A stretch of 64,000 nucleotides of DNA from Hyperoplus lanceolatus (lineage: Eukaryota; Chordata; Actinopteri; Uranoscopiformes; Ammodytidae): positions 31,871,001-31,935,000 of the forward strand of contig CM049403.1 of assembly GCA_026929865.2 (NCBI GenBank), written 5' to 3'. The notes below the pieces were generated by a model that was not told the origin of the DNA, ran no database searches, and saw only the letters and a program-made list of their open reading frames with translations. The translations under genes were made by a program, and so were the position numbers. This document shows, piece by piece, positions 51,213 through 63,300 of this stretch. Every line of letters begins with the position of its first letter. Within the stretch, counting starts at the first letter, position 1.

Positions 51213-51520
51213 GAAGTGAATAGAATAGAATAGAATAGAATATATTTATTGCCATTTGCATAGGTACAAGTACAAGTGCATTGGGATTCTTGTGCGAATC
51301 TCCCTGAGTCAGCTTCAATACAAACAATGTATAAATAGCATTATAACAGGAAAATTCAAAAAAATGAAAATAAGAAGAATCGTAGAAAAGTAGAAAATAA
51401 GAATAAGTAACAGCTAAGTACCCTGTACAGAGGCTATTCTATCTTAAAACAAGATATAATACAATAGAATAAAAATAAATAACAAATAAATAACAAAGGG
51501 GAGCACTGTACAATAAGATG
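51213..51520 (-). mobile_element. LINE 3' tail, (TATTC)n family, copy 2
   Basis: Minus orientation: GAATA repeats at 51217-51242, then 'tatttattgccatttgcata' and 'gcattgggattcttgtgcga'. Beyond 51520 similar AT-rich sequence to about 51850 may be the same element. Confidence 0.6.
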
Positions 51521-51893
51521 AGACACATTTTTCCCTGATTGCATTTAAGGTTAATATTAATATTGCACACTTTTACTGCACTGTAAAACAGTAGACTACA
51601 CTGATTGTATACACACATGAAGTTATTATTGCACTTGAAATGTTGACATTATATTATTGAAATGTTTAAGGTTAATATTGCACACTTAAATTTAAATTGT
51701 ACTACAAGGTGTAGAGCACTGAACACTGAGATGAAAAGAGACACACAAGGTTATTGCACTCGAAATGCTCACATTATGTTATATAATTGCATTATTTTAA
51801 GGTTAATAATGCACACATATATTATGAGGTTGACTACTGTCCATTTAGACTGAGATGTGGGGTGAAATAGTGAACTGGGTGAACTTGACTATT

Positions 51894-51896
<3 letters not shown>

Positions 51897-51978
<82 letters not shown>

Positions 51979-52291
51979 GTGTGTGTTTGTCTGTCTGTCT
52001 GTGTGTGTGTTTGTGTGTCTGTCTGTCTTTCTGTCTGTCTGTGTGTTTGTGTGTCTGTCTGTCTGTGTGTGTGTGTCTGTCTGTGTGTCTGTCTGTCTTT
52101 CTGTCTGTCTGTGTGTTTGTGTGTGTGTCTGTCTTGTGTGTGTGTGTGTGTGTCTGTCTGTCTGTGTGTCTGCCTGTCTGTCTGTGTGGGTGTGTTTGTG
52201 TGTCTGTCTGTCTGTCTGTGTGTGTGGGTGTGTCTGTCTGTGTGTGTGTCTGTCTGTCTGTCTGTCTGTCTGTGTGTGTGTGTGTGGGTGT
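51897..52291 (+). repeat. (GT)n/(CTGT)n complex repeat, 395 bases
   Basis: GT, CTGT, TTTCTGT and GGGTGT units mixed. Non-coding despite open frames. Confidence 0.95.
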
Positions 52292-52579
52292 CAGGGGAAG
52301 GAGATATTACCCTTCCTGACCAATATTATTTGTACCGCTTTGATCACATTAACTGTAGCAAAAGCAAAGCGTTGGTTGTACAGCACTATCTGTTTAACGG
52401 TTTTATAAATCTTCATAATGCTGCGGGACACTTCAGGCAAAAACATACATTCTTCAAGCTCTGGTCAATTTTGGGATTGTTTGTCTATTTGTCTTCCATA
52501 TTATGTCTCCTCGTTCTCATTCTACTAGGATACATATTTGGTCATGCCATTCTATTTTAAATATATATATATCATTATT

Positions 52580-52679
52580 TTTTTTTATTGAAGAAGCTAA
52601 CTCAGAAAGAATCGCACTAGAATCCCAATGTACCCGTACTGTCCTGTACAAATGGCAATAAACATATAATCTATTCTGT
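52580..52679 (+). mobile_element. LINE 3' tail, (TATTC)n family, copy 3
   Basis: 'gaagaagctaactcagaaag', 'actagaatcccaatgtaccc' and 'caatggcaataaacatataa'-like tail. It ends right at the start of the occludin promoter island. Confidence 0.6.
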
Positions 52680-53044
52680 TCACGAAGCGAAAGCGCGCCC
52701 TCTAGCGGCTGGGATGGGGCAGTGCAGCCAGCGGAGTGGTGCGGAGGTACCAAGGCGGAACAAAGGCACTTGTTCACAGGCTGCGGGCCGAGAAGGAACC
52801 GTTGTCTCTGTCTCCCTGCTCTGTAGAGAAAAAACAACGGTTTTGTTTTTTTAGGTTAAAAGTTAGCCTATAAAGAGCGATTTACTCAAATATTCTACAA
52901 TTCAAATAGTGATTGCTCGCGTCTTGGATACAGTGTTGTATTTCAACTCGTTGTTTCCTAAACTTTAAGAAGGGATTTTCTAAGGGAACAAACGGGGACT
53001 GGGCAAGTTTGTTGTATCGGCTATTCCACTACAGCGACCCACAG
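52680..53044 (+). promoter_or_regulatory. ocln: Probable occludin promoter and non-coding first exon
   Basis: A GC-richer, repeat-free island between mfsd12 and the occludin coding exons. It ends in a consensus splice donor (acag|GTAAGA, intron from 53045). The next acceptor in the right context is tatttacag at 59759, 24 bases before the occludin ATG. The first exon is therefore inferred to end at 53044, with transcription starting somewhere around 52700-52850. No TATA box is obvious. Confidence 0.5.
52695..52708 (-). promoter_or_regulatory. CTCF-like motif
   Basis: The minus strand reads CCGCTAGAGGGCGC, matching the CTCF core CCASYAGRKGGC at all but one position (G for A, a common variant). 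It stands in the spacer between mfsd12 and the occludin first exon, a typical boundary position. Confidence 0.45.
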
Positions 53045-54051
53045 GTAAGACTGAACGCCATAACTTAAAGGTGATTGTATAAGCCTGTTGTTACCTTATT
53101 TCTATCAGTCTAAACTTGCATTAATGTGCTTATAAGTTGTTTAAAGAACAAACAATAGCTATTGAAGTGATCAAAGCATTTGTAACGGACGGTGGCGTAA
53201 AGGAATCAATGAAAAACTTTAAGACCAGAAATCCACCGAGCGAAACCTAATACATTATAATTAGTTTGATTAAAGCTTTATTGTGGCTTGACGCATATAT
53301 ATGACCAAACTAACATAGAGGCAAATATGTAAATAGGCTAACAACTATCTGAAATAACAATCTGAAATCACAGCAGGTATAAAATAACTTATATAATCTT
53401 AAAGTTTGTTTTTATGATGAAGTTAAAAGTGTATTTACGTCATTATTTTTTGTAAACAGCATCAAAGCAGTTGAGACCACATACAATGCTTCATTCATAC
53501 GCCTGTAAGTCATACGTTTACTTTTGGTAAATGTAATTTTTAGTAGACTAGTTGTTGTGTTGTGTTGTAGGCCTATTGTAGGCTACTAACTAGGCGGAGA
53601 CTTATTGATTACGCTCAGGCCAGGTGCCTGTTTATAGGTGGCACCTGCCGCGATATCGCAGGTAAACAGGGACATTTTTTAAACTTATAGGTGCGTCATG
53701 AAACTCATCCAGTTGATTACTGACGTTAAAACAAATATTTCTTCAGACATGTTTATGCTAATTATAATAACTAATCATGTCTACGTTTGCGTCTCTCTAA
53801 AAACCTAAAATCTAAATGTTGGATGAAGCCACGAGTTATAATCCTTATTCCATTTATACAACATATAAGTGTCCAAAGTTTTTGAATAATAGATCTTTGA
53901 TATATATTTTCTTTTATATTAGTATGAAAGAAGACATGATATAGAAGCAAAACAGACCACACTCTCTAAATTGACCAGTGCTTTGAAAACAATAACGTAT
54001 TTCCTTAAACATTGAGGCAGTTTTGAACATTGATATAACTGAGTACGAAAA

Positions 54052-54373
<322 letters not shown>

Positions 54374-54477
54374 ATGCCACTGTGCCCAGCCTACATGGGG
54401 CCCTAATAGTTTTTGACAGATGTGAGACATGTGACTGTATGAGTGGAATTCCTTTATAGGCAGCAGATGAGAGAGTC

Positions 54478-54497
54478 TCTGTGTGTGTGTGTGTCTA

Positions 54498-54565
<68 letters not shown>

Positions 54566-54570
54566 CTCTG

Positions 54571-54605
<35 letters not shown>

Positions 54606-54795
54606 CTCTGAGCCTATGTGTGTGTGTGTGTGTGTGTGTGTGTCTGTGTGTCTCTCTCTCTGTGTCTCTGTGGGTGGGTGTGTGTGTGTGTGTGTCTGTG
54701 TGTCTCTCTCTCTGTGTCTCTGTGGGTGTGTGCGTGCTTGTGTGTGTGTGTGTCTGTGTGTCTCTCTCTCTGTGTCTCTGTGGGTGGGTGTGTGC
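54478..54795 (+). repeat. GT/CT higher-order repeat with about 65-70-base period
   Basis: The block GTGTCTCTCTCTCTGTGTCT plus CTGTGGGTGGGTGTGTG recurs three times (54640-54795). Confidence 0.93.
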
Positions 54796-54992
54796 CCTGA
54801 CCTGCGACTGTGCTCTGTGCATGAGAAATGAGATTTTCGAGCCAGTTTTTAGACAAACAACATTGCACTACTCACGTTCCTACTACTGTCTGCGGCTACT
54901 GTTATTTCTACTCTTCCAGCTGTTACTATGGCTACAGCAAATGCCTTGAGTAGAAAACACACTTCACTGAATTCAGGGAATGTGCTGCTACT

Positions 54993-55326
54993 TAAAGGGT
55001 GGAGTGAGTCAGTGATTCTGGAGAACGCTTGTTTTCGAAATCACTTTTTGGTCAAAATCAGTGAATATCTCATGATCTCCGCTAGCTGTCTGTACTGTGT
55101 GTGCTGTGCGCTGAACAATAATCCAGTGTTAAGAAACAGCCTAGGATCTGTAAACAAAGGATAAGTAAACCAAGGGGCCCACCATAGCAAGCAAGCTAGC
55201 TGTGTAGGAATACCAGTTTTTTCAGTGCGCACACAGTATACGGACAGGTAGCGTATATATTGAAGAGATATTCACTGCATGATTTTGACAACAAGCGTTC
55301 TCCAGAATCACTGACTCCACCTTTAA
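54993..55326 (+). mobile_element. MITE family M2, copy 7
   Basis: Among the best-preserved copies: TTAAAGGGTGGAGTGAGTC start, and an end aagcgttctccag plus aatcactgactccaccttta. The outer 40 bases at each end pair as inverted repeats. Confidence 0.75.
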
Positions 55327-55343
55327 CTGAAAGGGCTTCCCCT

Positions 55344-55664
55344 TAAAGGTGTAGTGTGTGTGAAGGGAATTGGTAATTTTGAGTAGAAACTTGGTAGAAA
55401 TGGAATATAATATTCATAAGTATCTCCGTATTTCTTCATACCATGGACCAAGGCATGGGCGCCTCCATTTTGGAAGCGTCATAGTTGGAATGTCATCAGT
55501 TCCACAGAAGGACGGAATGGAACAGTTGGCCAAACTGTGTCCATCAGAACTAACAGATTGTTCTTGTAAGAATTTCTGTTGCTTCTCTGATCGGGAGCCA
55601 TAGAGACCAACTGATCTAGAATTGTACCACTTGATGATGTCATATTACACACTGCACCTTTAAT
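55344..55664 (-). mobile_element. MITE family M1, copy 6 (divergent)
   Basis: Begins ttaaaggtgtagtgtgtgtg and ends gatgtcatattacacactgc plus acctttaa. The interior differs (cctccattttggaagcgtca replaces the usual segment), so this is a subfamily. It lies directly next to M2 copy 7. Confidence 0.75.
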
Positions 55665-55946
55665 TAGTGTATTATCAATTAAAAATAAACCCTTTTTCAT
55701 TGTTGTTGCTCAAATTAGAATAAACGTTAAGTCAGAAGTGGACCATTAAAAGTGTTATTAGGTCTTTTTGTAAGTAGAAGTCACTTCAGAATTCTTTGGT
55801 CCTTGTCAGTGTAGTTAGTTTATTGCTCGGAAACACACAATTTCCTGCAAGTGATGCACATAATCAAAGAGACGGCAGTAAAATAATAAAGCAACTTTTC
55901 TTTACGAGAAAGGCTATTGAACAACAATAAAAGTCACCTGACACTG

Positions 55947-55948
<2 letters not shown>

Positions 55949-56010
<62 letters not shown>
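55949..56010 (+). repeat. (CA)n microsatellite
   Basis: About 30 CA units in occludin intron 1. Confidence 0.95.
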
Positions 56011-56012
<2 letters not shown>

Positions 56013-56204
56013 CCCATCCACCTGTCCTGTCCTCAGTACAGAGAAGCCCTTGTCTGATCCCTTTTGGACACTGCCCCATTTTCTACTTTTTTTTTAACCC
56101 CGGTCTCCATGACAACACTGTTCCCGTGACGAGCAGCCTTGACTTTTTGCCTCACTGCTACCGAAACAAAAGGCAAGAAGAAGAAGTTATGGAGGGGAGG
56201 GAGG

Positions 56205-56249
<45 letters not shown>

Positions 56250-56474
56250 TGTTTGTACTTATACAGACATCTTTTTGAGGACCAATTTAGGCTTTCACCA
56301 TCTGAGTGAGGACATTTTGGCTGGTTCTTCTCACTTTGGGACAGACCTTTAAAGGGCTTTAAGGTTCAGCTTAGTGTAAGGGTTGGGGTTAGGAATTTAG
56401 TTTAGATGGTTAGGGTAAGGGGCTAGAGAATGCATTATGTCAATGAGTGTCCTCACAAACCTAGAAGTACAAGG

Positions 56475-56512
<38 letters not shown>

Positions 56513-56655
56513 GTGTGTGTTTGTGTGTTGAAGGATATGTAGGAATGAGGGAATAATGGTTAGGTGTCTGGGATGGAGCCTCCGAGGCGAGAGAGTCCCA
56601 TAGAGAGGAGAGAGTTATGACCCGAGACTGTAGAATGTGTATGTGTGTGTGTGTG

Positions 56656-56694
<39 letters not shown>

Positions 56695-56695
56695 T
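56205..56695 (+). repeat. Three small repeats: (GT)n, (GT)n, (GA)n
   Basis: GT at 56205-56248 and 56477-56524; GT/GA at 56637-56691. The segment between them (56260-56470) has the 'gaggaccaa...gtaagggttggggtt' pattern of a worn dispersed repeat. Confidence 0.85.
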
Positions 56696-57061
56696 GTCCC
56701 GGGCAGTGCCAGGGACTGTCTCTCTATCCAACTACGATTGTGAATGGCTGTTACCTCCAATGAAGAATTTCTTTGCACCAGTGTAAATGCTGCCACACTG
56801 AGAAGTACAGAGAGAGTTTTTGTGGCGCTGATAGGCTTTGCGTCAACTCATTTATGGAAAAGGCTTGTATGTAACCAACACACCATGAAAAAGTTACGCA
56901 CTATAGCTTTAAACAAAAGTTAGCATTTCATTTGTTGCACCACCTTGTAAAGGAATGAATGACTCCGGCCTCAGCATTGTTTTCATATCAAGATGAGATA
57001 AGAGTTCACAAATAAAAAGACGCACGACTAACTTCTGTGTCCTCCATTAACTTTGAATGGC

Positions 57062-57396
57062 TGTCCCTGCGTTCCAATCCCCATACTTCCCTACTATTTA
57101 GCATGCCAGAAAAAAGATATAGGATGTCCCGGTACATGCACGTCAATTGTAGTATGCTGAAAATCCATAAATGGCCCACTAACTCTAATAGCATTTTAGT
57201 GTATTCGTCTTTATTCTTGACATTTCTCGACATAATGTAAAAAAAAATCTTCCTTATCTAATTTTTTCTCTCTCCTGTGGCCCCTAAAACTCTTCTGTGC
57301 TTTAGTATGTAGTGTAGTGAAAAGACTAAAACTCTTCTGTGCTTTAGTATGTAGTGTTGTAACAAGAAAAAGTATGAGATTTGGAATGCAGGGTTT
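57062..57396 (-). mobile_element. MITE family M4, copy 4
   Basis: Termini TCCCTGCGTTCCAATCCCC and GATTTGGAATGCAGGG. 'aaaactcttctgtgctttag' plus 'tatgtagtgt' occurs twice (57288 and 57329), a short internal duplication. Confidence 0.75.
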
Positions 57397-57578
57397 TTTT
57401 TTCTTACTTGCAGGCCCCCCACTCTGTCGCACTCGGTCTAGATTAGAAGAATGGCCATTGTTTGGCTGTATACACTGTTACCTTGGATGTTTCTGTTTGA
57501 GATGTATCACAGCAAGAAAGCAACATTTTTAGTTGTAGGGCTGCGCTGAGAAATGTTCAAAAGTTTGGCCTGACAGTG

Positions 57579-57845
57579 CGGGGTGGGGTGGGGGGGGGGT
57601 GGGGGGGGGGGGGGAGAGAGAGAGAGAGAGAGAGACTGCCTGTGAAAAAGAGGCAAAATGGAACGTATTGTTGTTTGTGTGTGTTTGTGTGCGTGCTTGT
57701 ATGTGCGTGTGTGTGTTTGAGCGTGTGTGTGCATCTTTGACTGTGTATGTGTGCATGTTTGTGTGTGTATACGTGCGTGAGTGTGTGTGTGTGTGTGTGT
57801 TTCTTTGAGTGTATCCGTGCATGAGTGTGTGTGTGTGTGTGTGTG
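57579..57845 (+). repeat. G-run cluster followed by GT-rich tract
   Basis: GGGGTGGGGTG and two G runs of 10-14 at 57579-57614, then GA repeats, then GT with CG and TTTG breaks. Confidence 0.9.
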
Positions 57846-58307
57846 CCGTCCTGGTACCGACGTCTCCACACTGATTCTTGGCTTTGCTGCTTCATAGCTT
57901 TAAGGTCATTCGCTCCAAAGATATTTATATTTTTCTGTTAACATCATGAAAGCAGCTGCAAATCTAGTTTATCTCGATGAGTTATACACATTCAACTCCC
58001 TGTAAAAACCTTGTTTATCGAAACTTGACAGCAAGAAAGAATTGCACAGAAAGGTTAACATGTGCTCTCATAAATCTCACACACAAATCTACTTTATATA
58101 TTTTCTAGTACTCTCGCCTATCCAAAAAACGACAGTGGTCACAGCTTGACTGTAGGGTTGATGGTTAGATCCCCGCCCGCCACATGTTGAAGTGTCCCTG
58201 TGAAAACATTGAAAATTTGCTCCTGATGGTTCGCTTACACCCTGCGTGGTAGCTACTGCTATTGGTGTCTGGGTGAACGAGACAAATTATGTAAAAAGTG
58301 CTATGTA

Positions 58308-59716
58308 CAGTGGCTTGCGAAAGTATTCATAACCCCTTGAGATTTTCCACATTTTGTCACGTAACAACCACACATGTACATTGATTTTATTGGGATGTTA
58401 TGTGACAGACCAACACACAGTGGCGCATAATTGTGAAGTGGAATGAAAATGAAACATGGTTTTCAATTTTTTTTTATGAATAAAAAACAGACATATGTAG
58501 CGTGCAAAAGTATTCAGCCCCCTTGAATCAATATTTTGTAGAACCACCTATCGCTGCAATTACAGCTGCAAGTCTATTAGGGTATGTCTTTACAACCTTT
58601 GCACATCTACAGACTGACATTTTTGCCCGTTCATCTTTGAAAAATAGCTCAAGCTTCAGATTCAGCGTCAGATTGGATGGAGAGCGTCTGTGAACAGCAA
58701 TATTCAAGTCTTTCTTCTTCTTTCAAGGCATTCTGAATTGTATTTATTTATTTATTTATTTTTCTTTCGGACAATCCCACACAATACACAATTATCTCTT
58801 TCACATCATAAATCTTAAATAGTGTTGTCCGAAGGGTGACGGAAGAAGCCTAAGGCTTATCGAGTCCCGCCCCCACTTTCATCAGATTCAAAATCAGATA
58901 CACATTTACTGATCACAGAAAAGAAAATAGAAAAAAAAAAAAAAAAAAGTCAAAAATAAAAGAAAGAAAAAATAAAAAATAAAAAGGAAGAAAACACACA
59001 ATTCAATGGCATTTAGAGACCAATTTAGCAGTTCCATGATTAATCCACTTGCTTCAGCTTTTAAGATCAGTTCTGCTCCTTTCTGATTTTCTGTACAATG
59101 CAGAGTTTGTTTTGCCCTTTTATTGTGGCCTTTTCAATGTCATTATCTGGTAGTCTAAACACAACTGCAAAAGTATTCAAACCCAAACAAGTCATTCTGC
59201 TGACCTCTCTTTTACAATAATGTTATGATAGTGCCATCCACCTTTTATCCGCATCTTAGTGTTCTGCTTTCAGTCTATCATTTTCCATAATTTTAGAGAC
59301 ATATATTTTTTTGAACATTCGCAAACTGCAACTCCCTGTGATATCTTCCTCAAGTTCATTCCATAATTTAATACCCTTTACAGAAATCAAAAATGATTTA
59401 AGTGTGGTCCGTATATTTTTCTCTGTAAATCTTCTTTTTCTTCTTAAATCATGCGAGACTCCTCTTTCTTCAAACATTGCTTGTAAACTGACAGGAAGGC
59501 TTTTTTTTGAAGCCTTGTACATCATTTGAACGGTGTGGTAACTTACTACGTCCCGTAATTTGAGAATTCTACCATCAGTAATATATTTAGGTCTGGACTT
59601 TGACTAGGCCATTCTAATATCACATACAATCCCAATAAAATAAATGTACATGTGTGGTTGTAACGTGTCAAAATGTGGAACATCTCTAGGGGTATGAATA
59701 CTTTAGCAAGCCACTG
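58308..59716. mobile_element. Tc1-like element remnant interrupted by a LINE
   Basis: Ends CAGTGGCTTGCGAAAGTATT and CTTTAGCAAGCCACTG, with TA on both sides. The inner Tc1-type sequence ('agattggatggagagcgtct', then 'ggtctggactttgactaggc') is split by the LINE at 58740-59586. Without it, about 560 bases remain, too short for a full transposase. Confidence 0.8.
58740..59586 (-). mobile_element. LINE 3' end (CR1/L2/Rex1-like), nested in Tc1
   Basis: Minus strand with a (TAAA)n-type tail at 58740-58765. The reading frame around 59256-59525 includes KGIKLWNELEEDITGSCSLR and MFKKIYVSKIM, the usual end of non-LTR reverse transcriptases (GxxLWNxLP...SLxxFKK). The same 3' UTR recurs at 46779-46902. 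Confidence 0.75.
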
Positions 59717-59759
59717 TAAATCAAGTCCATTTACAAACTCTCTTTGTTTCTATTTACAG

Positions 59760-60383
59760 ATTGGGGCGTCAAATCTATGAACAATGTTTGACAACCAGCG
59801 CTACGAGAGCCCTCCAGTCTACAGCCCTCCATTCACCCCTCCGTCCCACAAGAGCTTCGGCCCACCGGCGAGCTTCCATGGCCCGCAGAGCGAATACAAC
59901 GCCTACCCCCCTCCTCCGGGATCCTACTACATCGAAGAGAAGCCCCAACACTTCTACAAATGGCTGTCACCTCCGGGGCTAGTTAAAGCTATGATGGCCA
60001 CGGTTATCATCTTGTGCGTGGGGATTTTCGCTTGTGTTGCATCCACCCTGATGTGGGATATGTCTTACATGGGCATGGGGATGGGCATGGGGTATGGTAG
60101 CGGAGGGTATGGTGGGAGTTATGGTTCGGGTTATGGAGGGGGGTATGGAGGTGGGTATGGAAGTGGCTACGGAGGGGGCTACGGAGGGGGCTATGGAAGC
60201 AACTACGGAGGCTCCTACATCCAGCCTTATTCGGCCAAAACTGCCATGATCGCAATGGCCGCCATTAACTTTATCGGGTCGCTGGCTTTCTTCATCACAA
60301 GCTTTTCCAAATCACGCGTGGTGCGGAGCAGGAAGTTCTATCTGGCGATTCTGATCAGCAGCGCCGTCATGGCAGCACTGCAG
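59760..60383 (+). CDS. ocln: occludin first coding exon (24-base UTR, N-terminus, TM1-TM3 start)
   Basis: The acceptor is ctatttacag (ends 59759), the ATG is at 59784, and the donor GTGGGT follows CAG at 60381-60383. It codes for 200 residues. The loop after TM1 holds MGMGMGMGYG and then a run of GYGGG/GYGSG units built from 12-15 base tandem coding repeats, richer in glycine than the mammalian YG run I remember. Confidence 0.95.
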
Positions 60384-63300
60384 GTGGGTTCACTCAGATC
60401 CTTATTGTTTATTATGTTTATCTTATTGTATTTCTTTATTGAATTCCTCTGTATTACTATTAATATATGATGCATTGGCAATATTTAGTTTTGTCATATT
60501 TGTGTGTGTTGGCCTTATGTTTATGCTGGTTTATTTAAAGGTCTATATAGGCGTATACTGTAACAAATGTAAACGTGAGAAAAATCTTTTTTTTTCAAGG
60601 CAAATGTCTTCACTAGATTTTGAAGTTTGAGGCTAAAACTGAAATGATTTACGTTTGAAGGAAGACTGCGTGTATTGGCTCAACTAATGATCTTTTCTTG
60701 AGTTGACTCGATATTGAAATGTAGTTCTACATACTGAGAATTCCAAAAAGTAAAAGTTGTGCTTTAACTTATTATTATAATTATTTTTTATATATATATT
60801 TTTTTGGCATTTTTATGCTTTATTGATAGTGTAGAGACAGAGTTGAAATGGGGCAGAGAGGGGAGTGACATGCAGAGAACGACCGCGGGCTGGAATCGAA
60901 CCCGGGTCCGCTGCTGGCCGAGGCCCATGGGGGGGGGGGGACGCCCTACCAACTGAGCTAAGGGCGCTCCCTCAACGTATTATTTTTTGTTCAGACAGTT
61001 TGAACACTAGCCTGGCTCCGCCCGCCCGCCTACTTCCGGCCAAATGTTATTTTCCCTTCAGTAGTCAGTCTGGGTGTACAGCCCATTTCCCAGTTTTGCT
61101 GGAGATTCGACAGCCGGTCCAATCAGCGAACAGAGCGAGTGGCTGAGAACGATGTCGTCGAAGTCGCGCTCCAGTTTCAGTTGCCAGAAGCCGGCTCATG
61201 ACACACGTGACGACCAAACGTTTTGCGATTGGTTGGCTAATCCAGAGTGGCACTGGGCAGATCCAATAGTTTTAAACTTTAACAGACACCCGCCTCCATG
61301 AGTGAGCGTTTGCCAATTACAGCACTGCCAGACCTTCTGTACAAATGAAATGAAGTACGATGGTCTGGTAGCACCAGGCTATTTGAACACTGCTTACTGT
61401 TTGAATCAACATTTTGACCACATTTAACTAGTTTTAAATAGGCATCTCCTTAACTTTATTGGTAATAATTATGCATCTAACAAGTGTCTTGCTCAAGGAC
61501 ACAATGGTAGAGATGGAGGGCACTGTAGATGTAATAGCAGCTACTACTAGTTTTACACCTAACACTCCTGTCCGGTGCCGGGGATCGAACCAGTGACTTT
61601 ATGGTTACTGGTCAGCCACCTTTACTCTAAGCCATCCTACATCCCCAATATGGACTTAAACTACTATTATCTCCTTCAAAGAGAGACTTACAACTTTTAT
61701 AATTGTAAATATGAATGTAAGGGTCTGTCTATGTACATATACACTGACTCCGTGTTGTTTTGCAGGGCATCATAAACATAGTGTACATAGTGGGAGTGAA
61801 CCCGGCGGCCCAGGGCACGTCCAGTATGATGTATAACCCCATGCTGATGATGTGCCAGAACCTCTACCAGACCAGCTACTCTTCGATGGGCGGGGTCGGA
61901 GGCTTCCCCATGTACAACCAGTACCTCTACCACTACTGCTTCGTAGACCCACAGGAGGTGAGTGGATTTGACTTGAGATATTTGATTGTTTTTTTGACGT
62001 ATTATATCTCTGCTTTGATACAGTGTAGAGCTTCGGTACAGGTTAGTTTAAATCAATTAGCTGTTACTACAACTTATTTAAGTTCCAACATTACAATAGA
62101 GAGTGACATTGTGTTGACCTTACAAGTTTAAAGGTCCAGTAAGTGATATGGTCCTTTGTAGCTAACTTCCTGTCAGTGACTAGCAGTTTAGCCGTCCCCC
62201 TCCCTCGTCCCTACGTCACCACCACATGAACACACAGCCGTCTTCATCAGATAGTGCCGCGATGGAGAGCAGCGAGTCATCGTTCACAGGGCACAGAGAC
62301 GGGATACTCAAAATTTGAACTGTCAATACCTGCGAAGCTGAATGAAAGTGATTGCTGTATGAACATAGAGGGATTTAACACATTATATTAACAAAAAAAA
62401 AATCACTTACTTCCCTTTTAACTGATATTTATTAAGCCCATAAACTGATAAAGAAAAATATATATAATAAAGCATTGTGTTTCTTTCTTTTCTTATCATT
62501 TATGAGTCCCTTTAAAATGAGAAATCCACCATTACAATAGACTTTTGGGTTTGGATCATAAATTATATTCTGAACAGGTTAAAAATATATCTGCACTACA
62601 CTGGATGTACAGAGAAATGCTTTTGGCCTTACACACGATCTGTTGTTGTGAAATATGCTTGTGCCTAAAACATAGCTACCAATAAGATACATCTGGACCG
62701 ATCTTATTATATCCTCCTATCATCAGCCCTGTCCTGAACACTATCTGTTACCATGACGCGTTGGTTTCATTGTTGCGTACGAGGAGCAAAAAACTGCGAT
62801 ATGTAATTCTCCTTGTGAGGTCACATGTGTGTGTTTGTGAACTTTATGTACTGAGATAAACTAACTTTATCTCAACGTATCACCTTGACAACTTCCCAGA
62901 TAATATCCCATCTTCTTCTTCTTGTTATTCCAAGGTCTTGTGTTTATGCTGTTCATTTTTTATTGCTCTGTAAATTTAAGTTACATTATTAGTGAATCAT
63001 GGCTACATTGAAATTTTGGCTTTTTTGCATATCCCTTCTCAAGTTACCACACTTCAGAGGGGGTCAGAGCGCAGGGTCAGCCATAGTACAGCGCCCCTGG
63101 AGCAGTTTGGGGTTAAGTGTCTTGCTCAAGGACACAATGGTAGAGATGGTGGGCACCGTAGATGTAATAGCAGCCACCACTAGTTTTACTACTAACACCC
63201 TCCTGTCCGGTGCCAGGGATCCAACCAGAGACCTCATGGTTACTGGGAGGAACCAGAGACCTCATGGTTACTGGGAGGAGGAACCAGAGACCTCATGGTT

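Larger units (their letters stand above)
58150..59745 (+). mobile_element. SINE family S3, copy 4, split by Tc1
   Basis: 'gttgatggttagatccccgc' to 'gtgctatgta' at 58306, continuing after the Tc1 at 59717 with 'aaatcaagtccatttacaaa'. The two pieces rejoin into the ordinary tail of this kind of repeat. Confidence 0.7.

Noticed and set aside
59256-59525. Host protein on the minus strand
   Set aside because: The pattern matches the C-terminus of non-LTR reverse transcriptase and lies in a dispersed repeat with a simple-repeat tail.
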